This document shows, one piece after another, positions 32,027-41,127 of a stretch of DNA of 64,000 nucleotides. The notes under the pieces are model-generated. The model made no database searches, was not told where the DNA came from, and saw nothing but the letters and a program-made list of their open reading frames with translations. Within the stretch, counting starts at the first letter, position 1. Each line of letters opens with the position of its first letter. Location: the NCBI RefSeq assembly GCF_032773895.1, contig NZ_CP120416.1, forward strand, positions 1,362,001 through 1,426,000, read 5' to 3'. Position numbers and translations under genes: made by a program. The DNA is from Teredinibacter sp. KSP-S5-2. Lineage in GTDB: Bacteria; Pseudomonadota; Gammaproteobacteria; Pseudomonadales; Cellvibrionaceae.

Positions 32027-33297
32027 AGAAAACAAATATCACAGGCGCACTACTGGCTGCATCCTGTTCGTTATTAGGGAGCACAACGCAAGCTGATGAC
32101 TGGAATGTCGATACCGCGATTATGTACTATGGCGAGCAGGATCGGGTATCCGCATTAGAAGGTGTGATTGTTGGTAATAAGACCTTTAAAAATGATGCCG
32201 TATTTAATGCGAAATTTGTGATTGACTCTCTAACCGGGGCATCGGCAAATGGTGCTGTGCCTCAAAACACTGCACAAACATTTACTCGTCCCTCAGGCAA
32301 TGGCCAATATCAGGCTGAGGCAGGGGAAATACCTCTGGATGATACGTTTAAAGATACCCGTGGCCAGTTAGATGTGCAGTGGACTCAGCCATTCATGGCG
32401 GACAACACTTTTTCCACAGGTATTCATATTTCTGCAGAGCATGATTACCAGTCCGTGGCCCTGAATGGCATGTTAGGTCGGGATTTTAATCAAAAGAATA
32501 CATCTGTATCGCTTGGGTTGTCTTATGCGATGGATGTTATTGATCCAGTAGGTGGGCAACCCGTAGGGCTATCTGAAATGGTAGTTAATTTAGGGCAGTA
32601 TGCGAGCGATGATGAGTTTCGCACAGCGTTTGACCTGACCCGTGATGACAGTGCGGATGATACAAAAAATACTTTAGATGTCTTACTTGGTGTCACGCAG
32701 GTAATCAATCGGCGTTGGATTACCCAATTCAATTTTGGCATTTCCGAGGTTGATGGTTATCAAACAGGCCCTTACAAAGTGGTGAGTGTGGTAGATGCTT
32801 CGGGGACAACTCAGTCCAACCTTTATGAGCAAAGACCCGACACACGTTCGAAGCATACATTCTTTGCCCAGTCGAAGTATCAATTCAGTAAAAATATTTG
32901 GGATTTTTCCTATCGATATGCCGGGGACGACTGGGGGATTACCAGCCATACTCTCGATACTCGCTATCGAATTCCATTCGGTAATAATAACTATATTGAG
33001 CCCCATGTTCGGTATTACCAGCAGAGTGAAGCGGATTTCTATACGCCGTTTTTAGTCGACTCGGAAGCAACGCCGGAATTTGCCAGCGCGGATTACCGCA
33101 TCGGTAAAATGGATGCTTATACGTTTGGTATTAAATATGGGAAAAAATTATCCAAAGGACACGAATATGGCGTTAGGTTGGAGTATTATTCCCAAGTACC
33201 GAAAGACGTTGGGAAAAATCGGCCTGGACAGTTACAGGATCAGGATCTGTTTCCCAAGTTAGATGCGTTGATACTACAATTTAACTACAGTTTCTGA
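32017..33297 (+). CDS. DUF3570 outer-membrane beta-barrel-like protein with a flavinylation motif, 426 aa
   Basis: A signal peptide (to about QADD) is followed by a long region of alternating strands that ends in FNYSF, a C-terminal aromatic typical of outer-membrane barrels. Near the N-terminus, residues 70-76 read DSLTGAS. This matches the D-x-x-(S/T)-G-A-(S/T) motif on which ApbE enzymes attach FMN through a phosphoester to Thr (here Thr73) in proteins such as NqrC and RnfG. The ApbE gene lies 20 bases downstream. Covalent FMN on this protein is therefore a strong inference; its redox role is unknown. ATG 32017 is preceded by GGAGGAGG at 32003-32010. Confidence 0.85.
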   Translation: MQLKKTNITGALLAASCSLLGSTTQADDWNVDTAIMYYGEQDRVSALEGVIVGNKTFKNDAVFNAKFVIDSLTGASANGAVPQNTAQTFTRPSGNGQYQAEAGEIPLDDTFKDTRGQLDVQWTQPFMADNTFSTGIHISAEHDYQSVALNGMLGRDFNQKNTSVSLGLSYAMDVIDPVGGQPVGLSEMVVNLGQYASDDEFRTAFDLTRDDSADDTKNTLDVLLGVTQVINRRWITQFNFGISEVDGYQTGPYKVVSVVDASGTTQSNLYEQRPDTRSKHTFFAQSKYQFSKNIWDFSYRYAGDDWGITSHTLDTRYRIPFGNNNYIEPHVRYYQQSEADFYTPFLVDSEATPEFASADYRIGKMDAYTFGIKYGKKLSKGHEYGVRLEYYSQVPKDVGKNRPGQLQDQDLFPKLDALILQFNYSF

Positions 33298-33317
33298 TTT
33301 CCAGGTAACACCTTATA

Positions 33318-34220
33318 GTGGATGTGAGCGAAGAACCTCAACTGATACACAAGAAAACCTATTATCTGGCAGCTTTTTCTGCTATGGCCAGCCCGTGTGA
33401 GTTATTAATCGAAACGGATGATATACAGCGCGCGCAGGCCATACAGAATATCTGCTACCAGGAGGTAAAACGCATAGAACACAAATTTAGTCGTTACATA
33501 AAAGGGAATTTGTGTGATCGACTCAATACTGCGATGGGTGAAACCGTCGATATCGATGAAGAATGCTACAAGCTATTAACCTTTGCCGATGCCTGTTATA
33601 CGCTTTCCTCCGGTATGTTTGATATCACTTCGGGGGTTTTACGTCGAATATGGAAATTTGATGGCAGTGACAAGATTCCATCACAGTCGCAAATTGATCA
33701 AATTCTGCCAGACATCGGTTGGGAAAAAATCCGTTATAGCAATCAGTCCCTGACTATGAAAAAAGACATGGAAATCGATTTTGGTGGCATAGGTAAAGAG
33801 TATGCGGTCAGTCGGACCGCTCAACTTTGTCGGGAACAATTCCCCGAAACTTCTGTTCTGGTTAACCTGGGTGGCGATATCGAAATTTCTGTTCCCAGAA
33901 AAAACAATGAGGTTTGGACAGTTGGAGTTGAAGACCCAACCGCCAGTGATAAAACTCAAGGTGTACTCACTATCCGCGAAGGGGCTTTGGCAACCAGCGG
34001 TGATTCCAAGCGTTTCCTTCGTCGAGGTAAAAAGAAATACAGCCACATATTAAACCCCAAAACCGGTTGGCCTGTTCCCGGTGCCCCTTCCTCTGTGACG
34101 GTTGCTGCACAGGTATGTATTCAAGCCGGATGTCTGGCGACCATTGCTTTGCTTAATGGTAAAAATGCCGAAGCGTTTTTACAGCAGCAAGAGGTTAAGT
34201 ATTGGTGTAGTGCTACATGA
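33318..34220 (+). CDS. apbE: ApbE-family FAD:protein FMN transferase, 300 aa
   Basis: Enzyme that transfers FMN from FAD to a Thr or Ser of a target protein outside the cytoplasm. Family motifs seen: AMASPCELLI, KFSRY, FDITSGVLRRIWKF, IDFGGIGKEYAV, VNLGGDIEI, ATSGDSKRF and YSHILNPKTGWPV (metal- and FAD-binding). The start is a GTG at 33318. No signal peptide or lipobox is evident, which is unusual because most ApbE proteins act in the periplasm. The likely substrate is the DUF3570 protein with DSLTGAS encoded just upstream. Its stop overlaps the response-regulator start by four bases (ATGA). Confidence 0.9.
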   Translation: MDVSEEPQLIHKKTYYLAAFSAMASPCELLIETDDIQRAQAIQNICYQEVKRIEHKFSRYIKGNLCDRLNTAMGETVDIDEECYKLLTFADACYTLSSGMFDITSGVLRRIWKFDGSDKIPSQSQIDQILPDIGWEKIRYSNQSLTMKKDMEIDFGGIGKEYAVSRTAQLCREQFPETSVLVNLGGDIEISVPRKNNEVWTVGVEDPTASDKTQGVLTIREGALATSGDSKRFLRRGKKKYSHILNPKTGWPVPGAPSSVTVAAQVCIQAGCLATIALLNGKNAEAFLQQQEVKYWCSAT

Positions 34221-34885
34221 GAATACTGCTCGTCGAAGATGATGACCTACTTGGAGAAGGGGTGAAAGAAGCCCTGTCTCATTTTTCTTATACCGTTGAA
34301 TGGCTTAAAGCGGGTAAGTATGTTGTTTCAGCATTGCAAGATAATGATTTCAGCCTTGTTATTTTAGATTTAGGCTTACCGGATGTTGACGGACTCACAC
34401 TATTAAAAGAAATTCGTCAGCAGGGGAAAACGATTCCAGTGTTAATTCTTACCGCCAGAGACCAGTTGGAAGATAAACTTCTGGGATTGAACACCGGTGC
34501 GGATGATTACATGATAAAACCCTTTGATGTTCGTGAACTGGAAGCGCGAATTCGAACGCTAACCCGGCGTTTTAGTGGGCGGGCGGACGAAAACATTACG
34601 CTTGGTCATGCGCAGTTGGACCTGAACAGCAGGGTGTTGCTTTTTGCTGATAAACGAATTGAATTCTCCCGTCGAGAGTTTCCATTAATTAAAACCTTTT
34701 TTGAAAATCCAAATAAAGTATTTACCCGTGATAACCTTGAATCTTTGTCTTATGGTTGGGAGCAGGATATTGAAAGCAATGCTCTGGAGGTACATATCCA
34801 TAACCTGCGTAAAAAAATTGGCACCGGGTCAATTAAAACCATTCGTGGTGTTGGGTACATGTTGGTGAAGGACTTCTTTCATTGA
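34217..34885 (+). CDS. OmpR/PhoB-family response regulator, 222 aa
   Basis: Receiver domain (1-118) with acidic pocket EDDD (residues 7-10), phosphoacceptor Asp51 in VILDLGLPD, and Lys in YMIKPFDVRE. A C-terminal winged helix (about 127-222) has the typical SRREFPLI, RDNLESLSYGW, LEVHIHNLRKKIG and IRGVGYML. It is translationally coupled to apbE (4-base overlap) and to the sensor kinase (overlapping TTGA). It probably binds the 11-bp-period CTTAA boxes in the dsbD-tlpA intergenic region and so controls its own operon and dsbD. Confidence 0.93.
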   Translation: MRILLVEDDDLLGEGVKEALSHFSYTVEWLKAGKYVVSALQDNDFSLVILDLGLPDVDGLTLLKEIRQQGKTIPVLILTARDQLEDKLLGLNTGADDYMIKPFDVRELEARIRTLTRRFSGRADENITLGHAQLDLNSRVLLFADKRIEFSRREFPLIKTFFENPNKVFTRDNLESLSYGWEQDIESNALEVHIHNLRKKIGTGSIKTIRGVGYMLVKDFFH

Positions 34886-36240
34886 ACTCCATTCGTAATC
34901 GAATCATCCTGCTTCTGGTTATTGGGCTGACCTGTGTCAACGTTGTCGCTGGTTTCTATATTTACCGATATACCAAGCTGGAAATTGAAGAGTTATTTGC
35001 TGCCGAGCAGGCGCAGTTGGCGAGAACTATCGATCGCCTGGTTTCCACTACCTCAATTCCGGATTCCCCTGATGCAATCGTGAGTTCAGTGCCAGAAATG
35101 GAGGGGATTGAAGCCTCAGCGTATTATGGCCATGACTATGAAGCAAAAATTGCCTACCAAGTATGGGACCTCGAAGGAAATTTACTTCTAACATCGGAAA
35201 ATGCGCCGTTATATCCTCTGGCTGCTACCACGCCGGGTTACAGCGAAATTAAATACAACGATATTCGTTGGCATATCTTTGCCTTGTATTCCAATACGGC
35301 AAATAAATGGATATATACCGCTCAGCAGGAAAGTGTACGAGAAGAGTTAGTTGATATGCTTACCCGCGATCATTTGTTTGCCATGGCGTTAACTAATCTG
35401 TTGGTGTTAACTATTGCCATTCTGGCGGTGTTATTTGGTATGCGACCACTGTTCAGGTTTAGTGCCGAGTTATCTGAGCGCGGTGAAAATAACCTTAATT
35501 CCATTGACCTACCTGTGATCGGGGAATTAGCGCCAATCAAGCAAGCAATTAACGACTTGTTAGAGCGTATTCATTGTGTGCTGACACAAGAGAAAAACTT
35601 TAATGCTGATTTGGCCCACGAACTAAGAACGCCTTTGGCGGCGATTAAGGTTCATGTGCAGAATATTCAGTTAAAAGAAACACTGCGAGGTGAATCAGAA
35701 GAGTCTGTGCATAAAGTTATCCGTAGTATTGATAACATGTCTCATACTATTGAACAGCTGTTGCTTTTAAATAAGCTGGAAAGCGAACATGGCCGTATGA
35801 GCGTCGAAGAGATTGATCTTTATATGTTGGCAAAAGAAGTCATTATGCTCTTACCGGACTATGTGTTAGCAAAGTATGATTTTGAACTTCAAGGCGAAAA
35901 AACAGTGATATTGGGTAATCGAACACTACTCAACACACTGTTGAGAAATTTGGTGGAAAATGCCTATAAGTACAGTAAAGAAAAAGAGTTGATTATCGTT
36001 CGTGTGGGAAGCGAAAACGGTCACTCTATGCTAGATGTGATTGATAACGGACCGGGGATGACGGATGATCAGAAGCTAAACTCCGTCCGTCGTTCGTATC
36101 GCGTTTCGGATACTCAAACCTATGGCAGTGGTATTGGTTTATCAATCGTGATGAAAATAGTGGATTTACATCAGGCTGGTCTGGCATTTTTGGATAAAGA
36201 CGAGGGGGAAGGCCTGATAGCGAGAATCACATTTCCCTGA
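34882..36240 (+). CDS. Membrane sensor histidine kinase, 452 aa
   Basis: Two membrane helices (about 6-27 and 165-190) bound a periplasmic sensor of about 135 residues, of the type seen in TctE/QseC-like kinases. DHp domain: DLAHELRTPLAAIKVH with the phosphorylated His246. The ATPase domain has N box LVENAYKYS, G1 DVIDNGPGM and G2 GSGIGLSIV. The start appears to be a TTG overlapping the regulator stop; no ATG fits. It pairs with the preceding response regulator. The signal is unknown; the context suggests a periplasmic redox or flavin-related cue. Confidence 0.92.
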   Translation: MNSIRNRIILLLVIGLTCVNVVAGFYIYRYTKLEIEELFAAEQAQLARTIDRLVSTTSIPDSPDAIVSSVPEMEGIEASAYYGHDYEAKIAYQVWDLEGNLLLTSENAPLYPLAATTPGYSEIKYNDIRWHIFALYSNTANKWIYTAQQESVREELVDMLTRDHLFAMALTNLLVLTIAILAVLFGMRPLFRFSAELSERGENNLNSIDLPVIGELAPIKQAINDLLERIHCVLTQEKNFNADLAHELRTPLAAIKVHVQNIQLKETLRGESEESVHKVIRSIDNMSHTIEQLLLLNKLESEHGRMSVEEIDLYMLAKEVIMLLPDYVLAKYDFELQGEKTVILGNRTLLNTLLRNLVENAYKYSKEKELIIVRVGSENGHSMLDVIDNGPGMTDDQKLNSVRRSYRVSDTQTYGSGIGLSIVMKIVDLHQAGLAFLDKDEGEGLIARITFP

Positions 36241-36327
36241 TGGATAATTTGCAGAAAGTCAATCGTGTGAGTATGATAGCCGAGCCTTTTATATAGGCTT
36301 CTGATTATACTAAGTTGTGGTGTTGAG

Positions 36328-36486
36328 ATGAAAAAAATAATCATTCCGTTATTGTGCTTAATGTTTCTTGGTTGTACGCCAGAAGTAGGAAGTGATAAGT
36401 GGTGTAAGCATATGGATGCTAAGGATAAGGGCGATTGGACTGCAAATGAAACAAAAGACTACGCGAAACATTGTATTTTCAAATAA
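36328..36486 (+). CDS. DUF3012 small lipoprotein, 52 aa
   Basis: A short gene with the signal MKKIIIPLLCLMFLGC (lipobox FLGC, Cys16) and the DUF3012 body EVGSDKWCKHMDAKDKGDWT, then EAKDYAKHC-like ending (ETKDYAKHCIF). Two cysteines remain in the mature part after the lipid Cys. The family is common in marine gammaproteobacteria and uncharacterised. It lies 87 bases after the kinase on the same strand and is followed by a strong terminator, so it may be the last gene of the redox operon or an independent unit. Confidence 0.8.
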   Translation: MKKIIIPLLCLMFLGCTPEVGSDKWCKHMDAKDKGDWTANETKDYAKHCIFK

Positions 36487-36495
36487 CCTCTAACT

Positions 36496-36534
36496 AAGAG
36501 GTTGGTCTATCCGACCTCTTATTATTCTTTTTTT
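36496..36534 (+). terminator. Rho-independent terminator after the DUF3012 gene
   Basis: Ten-bp stem AAGAGGTTGG / CCGACCTCTT (one G-T pair), loop TCTAT, then a T-run at 36528-36534. Marks the end of the tlpA-kinase-DUF3012 region. Confidence 0.9.
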
Positions 36535-37235
36535 GTTTGCTTTCTCAATCTTTCCGGAAGGAAAAGTCATTCTAAAATCACCCCGTTCTAAGTGATGTGC
36601 TATCGCTCTGTGATTACCTTTTTGCTTGTATGTTGACTGTTCTTGATTAATGCTCTTTCTCTGGTGATAAAGGGTTTTCGTCAGGAAAATTTGATATGCA
36701 TGGTGAATAGTATTGTTGGAGAGTTTCGATATGCTTTGCCTCTGATAAGCTGATACATAGATTGAAAATGCTCACCTTATATGAAAAGGGTGGGCGTAAA
36801 ACGTACAGTCAGCTGGTGGGATGGTTTTTGTTTTATAACCTGAATAATGATCGGCAATGTATCTGTGTCCATATTTTGGCTTTTCGCTGTTTGCTTTACT
36901 TTGTCGCTAAAGTTTTCCGATTTTACTTTTTTGAGCAAAAAGGTAATATTTTTGTGGCTGGTTTTAATATCTTTTTATATTTCATTTTTTTTACCTCACA
37001 GTAACATTCCTTATGCGTGGTGGCGGCCGCTGCTGTTCTAAAAATAATCCGAAAACAAATCTGTTTAATTTTCAATTATAAGTAAATGCTGTCTGATGTT
37101 ACGGGTGTAAGTACGTTCTTCATGCCCTTGTTACGTTAGGCGCAGTTTGCTTCTTGAAAACGGTTTTTCGGTATGCCTTGTATTGCATACGTTTCTCGTG
37201 TGTAAAACACAATAATTATTATATGAGGGTTTTTG
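36535..37235 (+). other. Long upstream region of the first metallopeptidase gene
   Basis: About 700 AT-rich bases with no convincing gene; the 80-codon frame at 36762 has no ribosome site or recognisable domain. Bases 36966-37020 are nearly repeated before the second metallopeptidase gene. GAGGG at 37225-37229 is the ribosome site for the ATG at 37236. Confidence 0.45.
36966..37020 (+). repeat. Duplicated upstream element, copy 1
   Basis: Begins AATATCTTTTTATATTTC, continues through ACCTCACAGTAA and ends GCGTGG. A copy with few differences lies at 41316-41370 before the paralogous gene, so the tandem duplication included control DNA, and the element may be a shared promoter or operator. Confidence 0.7.
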
Positions 37236-40200
37236 ATGAAAAACTTGTCAAGAGTTTCTGCTGTGGCTATTGCCTCTGCACTTCTTAGCGGGGCTGGCTG
37301 GGCAGTTGATCTGTCTGGTACTGTTACCATGGGTGCATTAAATGGTGATGGTGTTGACTATCCCTATGACCAATCCGCGGTCATACCATTTAATGTCTCG
37401 TCCGAAGATGTGGGGAAATATATTTCTATAGAAATAAATAGCCAGACACCGGTTCAGTTGAATGTGTCGCGAGGCCATAGAAACTGGTCAAAAGAATTAT
37501 GGACGTATGGTGATTGGAATCAGAGTATTGCCGGTCAGACACGCCCTGTTGCCAACACTCGCGTTGAATTTCAGCCTGCTATACCCGGCCGTTATACTTT
37601 GGTACTTACTACGCGCAATGATCACGCCGGGCGATATTCCTGGGAAAAACACCTTATGGCGCCTCGTGATGTTGTACTGCCATATTCTATTGCTACTAAT
37701 GTGGCCTCACAGATATATAAAAATGCTGAAAGCACTTATGCATTAGAAGAGACTTTTCCTGATACGTTTTCAATTGGTGAAATTACCTGGAAAGAAAAGG
37801 CATACCGCGATGCTCAGGTCGTACAAAAAAGCAGCTTTAATTGGCAGGCATATAATGAAGAGTACTTTAAAGTTTTTAACGAATACTTTTCTCTGACCAA
37901 GAAAAAATTTACTAAATATGGCACGTTCGTTCCGTACCAGATACCTTTTGAACCCAATTATAAGCCGGCAGCCGATGCGTCCAGCCCTATCCGAGTGACT
38001 ATTCCCTATTTGAATTTTAGCGATAGAGTGTTAGACCCAACTGCCTGGACACATGAAGTCGGTCATGTTTTCAGTCATGCCGTGGGTTGGGAATATGGTT
38101 TTGACGCGCCTGGGCCTTCAGGTGGGAATGAAAGATATGAGAGCTGGGAAACGACAGCGAATTATTACCGCGAGTGGCTTTCAGACCCCGACGGCCGAGG
38201 CGGTGCCGAGAAGCAAGAGTTTATTCGTCATTCTAAACTGATGCTTTCGTTTTTAGGCGAGCTCAAGCATGGCTACGATCCGGATATCGATCCACATAGA
38301 GTGATGATCAATCAGGGCGTTATGCTGTTATTAAAAAACTACATCGGTAATTGGGATTTTTTACAAAACACCATTGAGTGGTATCTGTCTCAAAACGTGC
38401 CTCCTGCTGACGGCGATGAACAGTCTGAGCAGTTGTTGGTGGCGAGGTTACTGATCGAAATAGAAGCCATCGATCCGGCAAAAGCCACCGTATGGAAAAA
38501 TCAGTTGGCCCATTGGGGATTAAATTACCCGGTATTGGCAAACGCTAACCCTGTTGATGGGGATAATGATGGTTTTGTTGCCGGGTTAGATACTAACGAC
38601 AACGATGCATCGATCAGTCCTGCGCGTGATGAATATTTCTATTCTGGCGTTGATACGGACTATAGTGGATATGCGAACGATGGCGTGCTTGTGCCTATTA
38701 ATTTCAAAGCCGAGAGTTTTTTACTTGGTTCTGATTTAAGTAAGAACGTGTATGAGGGGGATCCTGGTTCGCCGGATATACGTGGTAGTCATGTTTTGGT
38801 GAATGGTGCAAGCGCTTATTGTTTATACAGTCATTACAGCGTTAATGCAGACAATCTTGTTTGGTCGTGCTTTAACTTCCCTAATATGGCATGGGATATT
38901 CAGCAAGTGGCCAATGGTCTGCGTATAAAACAGTTTGCTGAAAATTTATGCCTTTCTTCCACCAGTAATGGCGTTAAGTTACAGACATGTAATAGCGCTG
39001 ATAATAAGCAGACATGGGAAAGAATTACGCAAGCGAATGGTGGGTTTGGCTACAAAAATAAAAATTCAGGCAAGTGTTTGTCAGTTGACGGCCATTCTTA
39101 TTTCAATGGTGCCGGTGTTATTGAGGAAGCGTGTTCGGCAACGGAATTCCAGCAATGGGATTATGTTTCTTTTAATGTAAAAACAACCCGTCGACGTACA
39201 CTGCTTGCTGCCGGTGAAAACCTGAAACTGGATGTTGAATCTCATGGTGTGCCGATTCAGATAGATGTTTACCAAGGTAACGCTCCGTATATTGGGCCGA
39301 ATAATGAGATTTTTAATCATACTAGTTCTATTACCGCTACCATGAGTTCGGTGAATAGTGTGGATGAAAGACATAAAACCCATCATTTGGTTTACCAAAC
39401 TGACCCTGCGGTGAATCAGCATCTTGATTTTGTTGCACCTTTATCTGGTATTTATACCATTGAGTTTACAGCTTTGGCGGTAGACAGTGATTACGCACAC
39501 CCCATTACCTACAAGCACACTAATGCTGTGGTTGATATGCATAACATCTGCGTATCAATTAATGGTGCCACAACAAACCCGATCTGCCATCCCGATTGGA
39601 ATGATGCGGCTAAGCCATTATCGGTGGGTGACAAGGTCAGTTACAAAGGGAAATACTACGTTTCGACCGTTAACTGGAATTATCAAGAGCCGTCGGATAG
39701 CCCCTGGAATACGGCTTGGGATGAATTAAACGAGACGCTTGTTGCGGTAGAGAGTAGCCGTGGAAAAGTTTACCCCAAGTACAATTCTTTTGCTGCTGGG
39801 GGGAGACCATTTACCTTTACTGCGCGATCAGAAATGGGATACGAGTTGGATCACTTTCTGGTTGATGGACAAGTTGTGCTTCCAGACAACCCGGATGCCC
39901 TTGGGCCTAAGACGGTAACGATTGCCAACGTGAGCTCGAGCATGAGTATTGAGGCGGTATTTAAACCTGAGGTCAGGTTGCATACTTACGCCAATATTAC
40001 GCCAGCAAATGAAGTGATTGAAACCAGCCGCTGGAATGCACAAGGAAAAACCTTTTCATTAAATGCACCAGCACAGGTAAATGGTCGAGGTTTCCAGGGT
40101 TGGCAGATTGATAATAATGGGCCAGCCATCATAGCCGCTGCTTACAGTGCGTCGACCACTGTTGTGGTGAACGGTGATGTCAGTATTCAAGCTATATACG

Positions 40201-41048
40201 AAACGGATCAACATATTCAAAGTTTAAAATCCGGATTGTGCGTGGGTAATTCGGGCTCAGATATGCAGGCCGTTGCATGTCAAACTGGAGGCCCTGTGGC
40301 ACGTTGGGAGCAGGTGGATTCTGTTCAACCGGGGTTTGTGCAAATCAAGCAATATAATGTTTACGGTTACGGCACATGTGTCCAGTCAACAAATACGATT
40401 GCGGGAAGCGCTGTCACTGATGATTTTTGCATCGATTCCGCGAATCAACAGTGGACTAAATTGGTTCAGGATAATGGTGCGGTTAAGTTGAAAAACGGAG
40501 CCAGCAACTTATGCTTGACGATCAATAACACCGGTGACCTGATTCAGGAAGATTGCAACAGTACAACTCTGGACAACGAGTGGCGATTCACTACAGCGCC
40601 TTCGGAGCCTGCCGCAATGGGCGCAACCCGAATAAAGAATCTCTCAGGTAATTACTGTTTTGATTCATTTTGGGGGAATACTGATCCTGGTACCGCAATC
40701 ATCGCGTACACGTGCAACTCGTTTGATTCCCTGTTGTGGTACCAAGTGCCGGCGAGTAATGGTTCCGATGATGTGATGTTGAAGCAGCATAAGTCAAAAC
40801 ACTGTATGCAAGCCAATGATATGCAGTCCGGTAGTCAATTAACTCTGGGTATTTGTTCAGAAAATGCCAATACACTTTGGGAAAAAATTGTACAAGCCGA
40901 TGGCAGCGTGAAGTATAAAAACCGATACAGCTTATTGTGTATTAGTAAGAATCCAACCACCACCGCACCGGATAATGTTTATTATGTCACCCAGCGGGAT
41001 TGTGATACGGCAACGGAAGTGACGTGGCAGTCGTTAACTAATCTCTAA
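37236..41048 (+). CDS. Secreted M60-like zinc metallopeptidase with chitin-binding-like and ricin-type lectin modules, 1270 aa
   Basis: A signal peptide (MKNLSRVSAVAIASALLSGAGWA) and a beta-rich N-terminal domain (about 25-150) precede a catalytic region with the zinc motif THEVGHVF (His273, Glu274, His277). A downstream Glu sits in the conserved segment WETTANYYREW, an HExxH...E spacing like that of M60/enhancin-type gluzincins. A calcium-binding-like loop, DGDNDGFVAGLDTNDND, follows. Then come ricin-type lectin repeats with QxW motifs (about 520-650), a CBM5/12-like stretch (LSVGDKVSYKGKYYVS), a divergent repeat domain (FTARSEMGYELDHFLVDGQ), and more lectin repeats to the C-terminus. Likely degrades glycoproteins or protein associated with chitin. 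A tandem paralogue follows. Confidence 0.75.
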   Translation: MKNLSRVSAVAIASALLSGAGWAVDLSGTVTMGALNGDGVDYPYDQSAVIPFNVSSEDVGKYISIEINSQTPVQLNVSRGHRNWSKELWTYGDWNQSIAGQTRPVANTRVEFQPAIPGRYTLVLTTRNDHAGRYSWEKHLMAPRDVVLPYSIATNVASQIYKNAESTYALEETFPDTFSIGEITWKEKAYRDAQVVQKSSFNWQAYNEEYFKVFNEYFSLTKKKFTKYGTFVPYQIPFEPNYKPAADASSPIRVTIPYLNFSDRVLDPTAWTHEVGHVFSHAVGWEYGFDAPGPSGGNERYESWETTANYYREWLSDPDGRGGAEKQEFIRHSKLMLSFLGELKHGYDPDIDPHRVMINQGVMLLLKNYIGNWDFLQNTIEWYLSQNVPPADGDEQSEQLLVARLLIEIEAIDPAKATVWKNQLAHWGLNYPVLANANPVDGDNDGFVAGLDTNDNDASISPARDEYFYSGVDTDYSGYANDGVLVPINFKAESFLLGSDLSKNVYEGDPGSPDIRGSHVLVNGASAYCLYSHYSVNADNLVWSCFNFPNMAWDIQQVANGLRIKQFAENLCLSSTSNGVKLQTCNSADNKQTWERITQANGGFGYKNKNSGKCLSVDGHSYFNGAGVIEEACSATEFQQWDYVSFNVKTTRRRTLLAAGENLKLDVESHGVPIQIDVYQGNAPYIGPNNEIFNHTSSITATMSSVNSVDERHKTHHLVYQTDPAVNQHLDFVAPLSGIYTIEFTALAVDSDYAHPITYKHTNAVVDMHNICVSINGATTNPICHPDWNDAAKPLSVGDKVSYKGKYYVSTVNWNYQEPSDSPWNTAWDELNETLVAVESSRGKVYPKYNSFAAGGRPFTFTARSEMGYELDHFLVDGQVVLPDNPDALGPKTVTIANVSSSMSIEAVFKPEVRLHTYANITPANEVIETSRWNAQGKTFSLNAPAQVNGRGFQGWQIDNNGPAIIAAAYSASTTVVVNGDVSIQAIYETDQHIQSLKSGLCVGNSGSDMQAVACQTGGPVARWEQVDSVQPGFVQIKQYNVYGYGTCVQSTNTIAGSAVTDDFCIDSANQQWTKLVQDNGAVKLKNGASNLCLTINNTGDLIQEDCNSTTLDNEWRFTTAPSEPAAMGATRIKNLSGNYCFDSFWGNTDPGTAIIAYTCNSFDSLLWYQVPASNGSDDVMLKQHKSKHCMQANDMQSGSQLTLGICSENANTLWEKIVQADGSVKYKNRYSLLCISKNPTTTAPDNVYYVTQRDCDTATEVTWQSLTNL

Positions 41049-41063
41049 TTGCGGTAAAAACAT

Positions 41064-41127
41064 GTCAACATGTATTGTTGACCTCTATCGAAGCTCTGTT
41101 CCCTATTTGGGGAATAGAGCTTTTTTT
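41064..41127 (+). terminator. Hairpin plus rho-independent terminator after the first metallopeptidase gene
   Basis: A 7-bp stem GTCAACA / TGTTGAC (41064-41082) is followed by a strong terminator: AGCTCT...TTCCC / GGGGAA..AGAGCT (41092-41121) with a run of seven T. Confidence 0.85.

Noticed and set aside
36762-37004. 80-codon frame upstream of the first metallopeptidase gene
   Set aside because: AT-rich, overlaps the duplicated upstream element, and has no domain or ribosome site.
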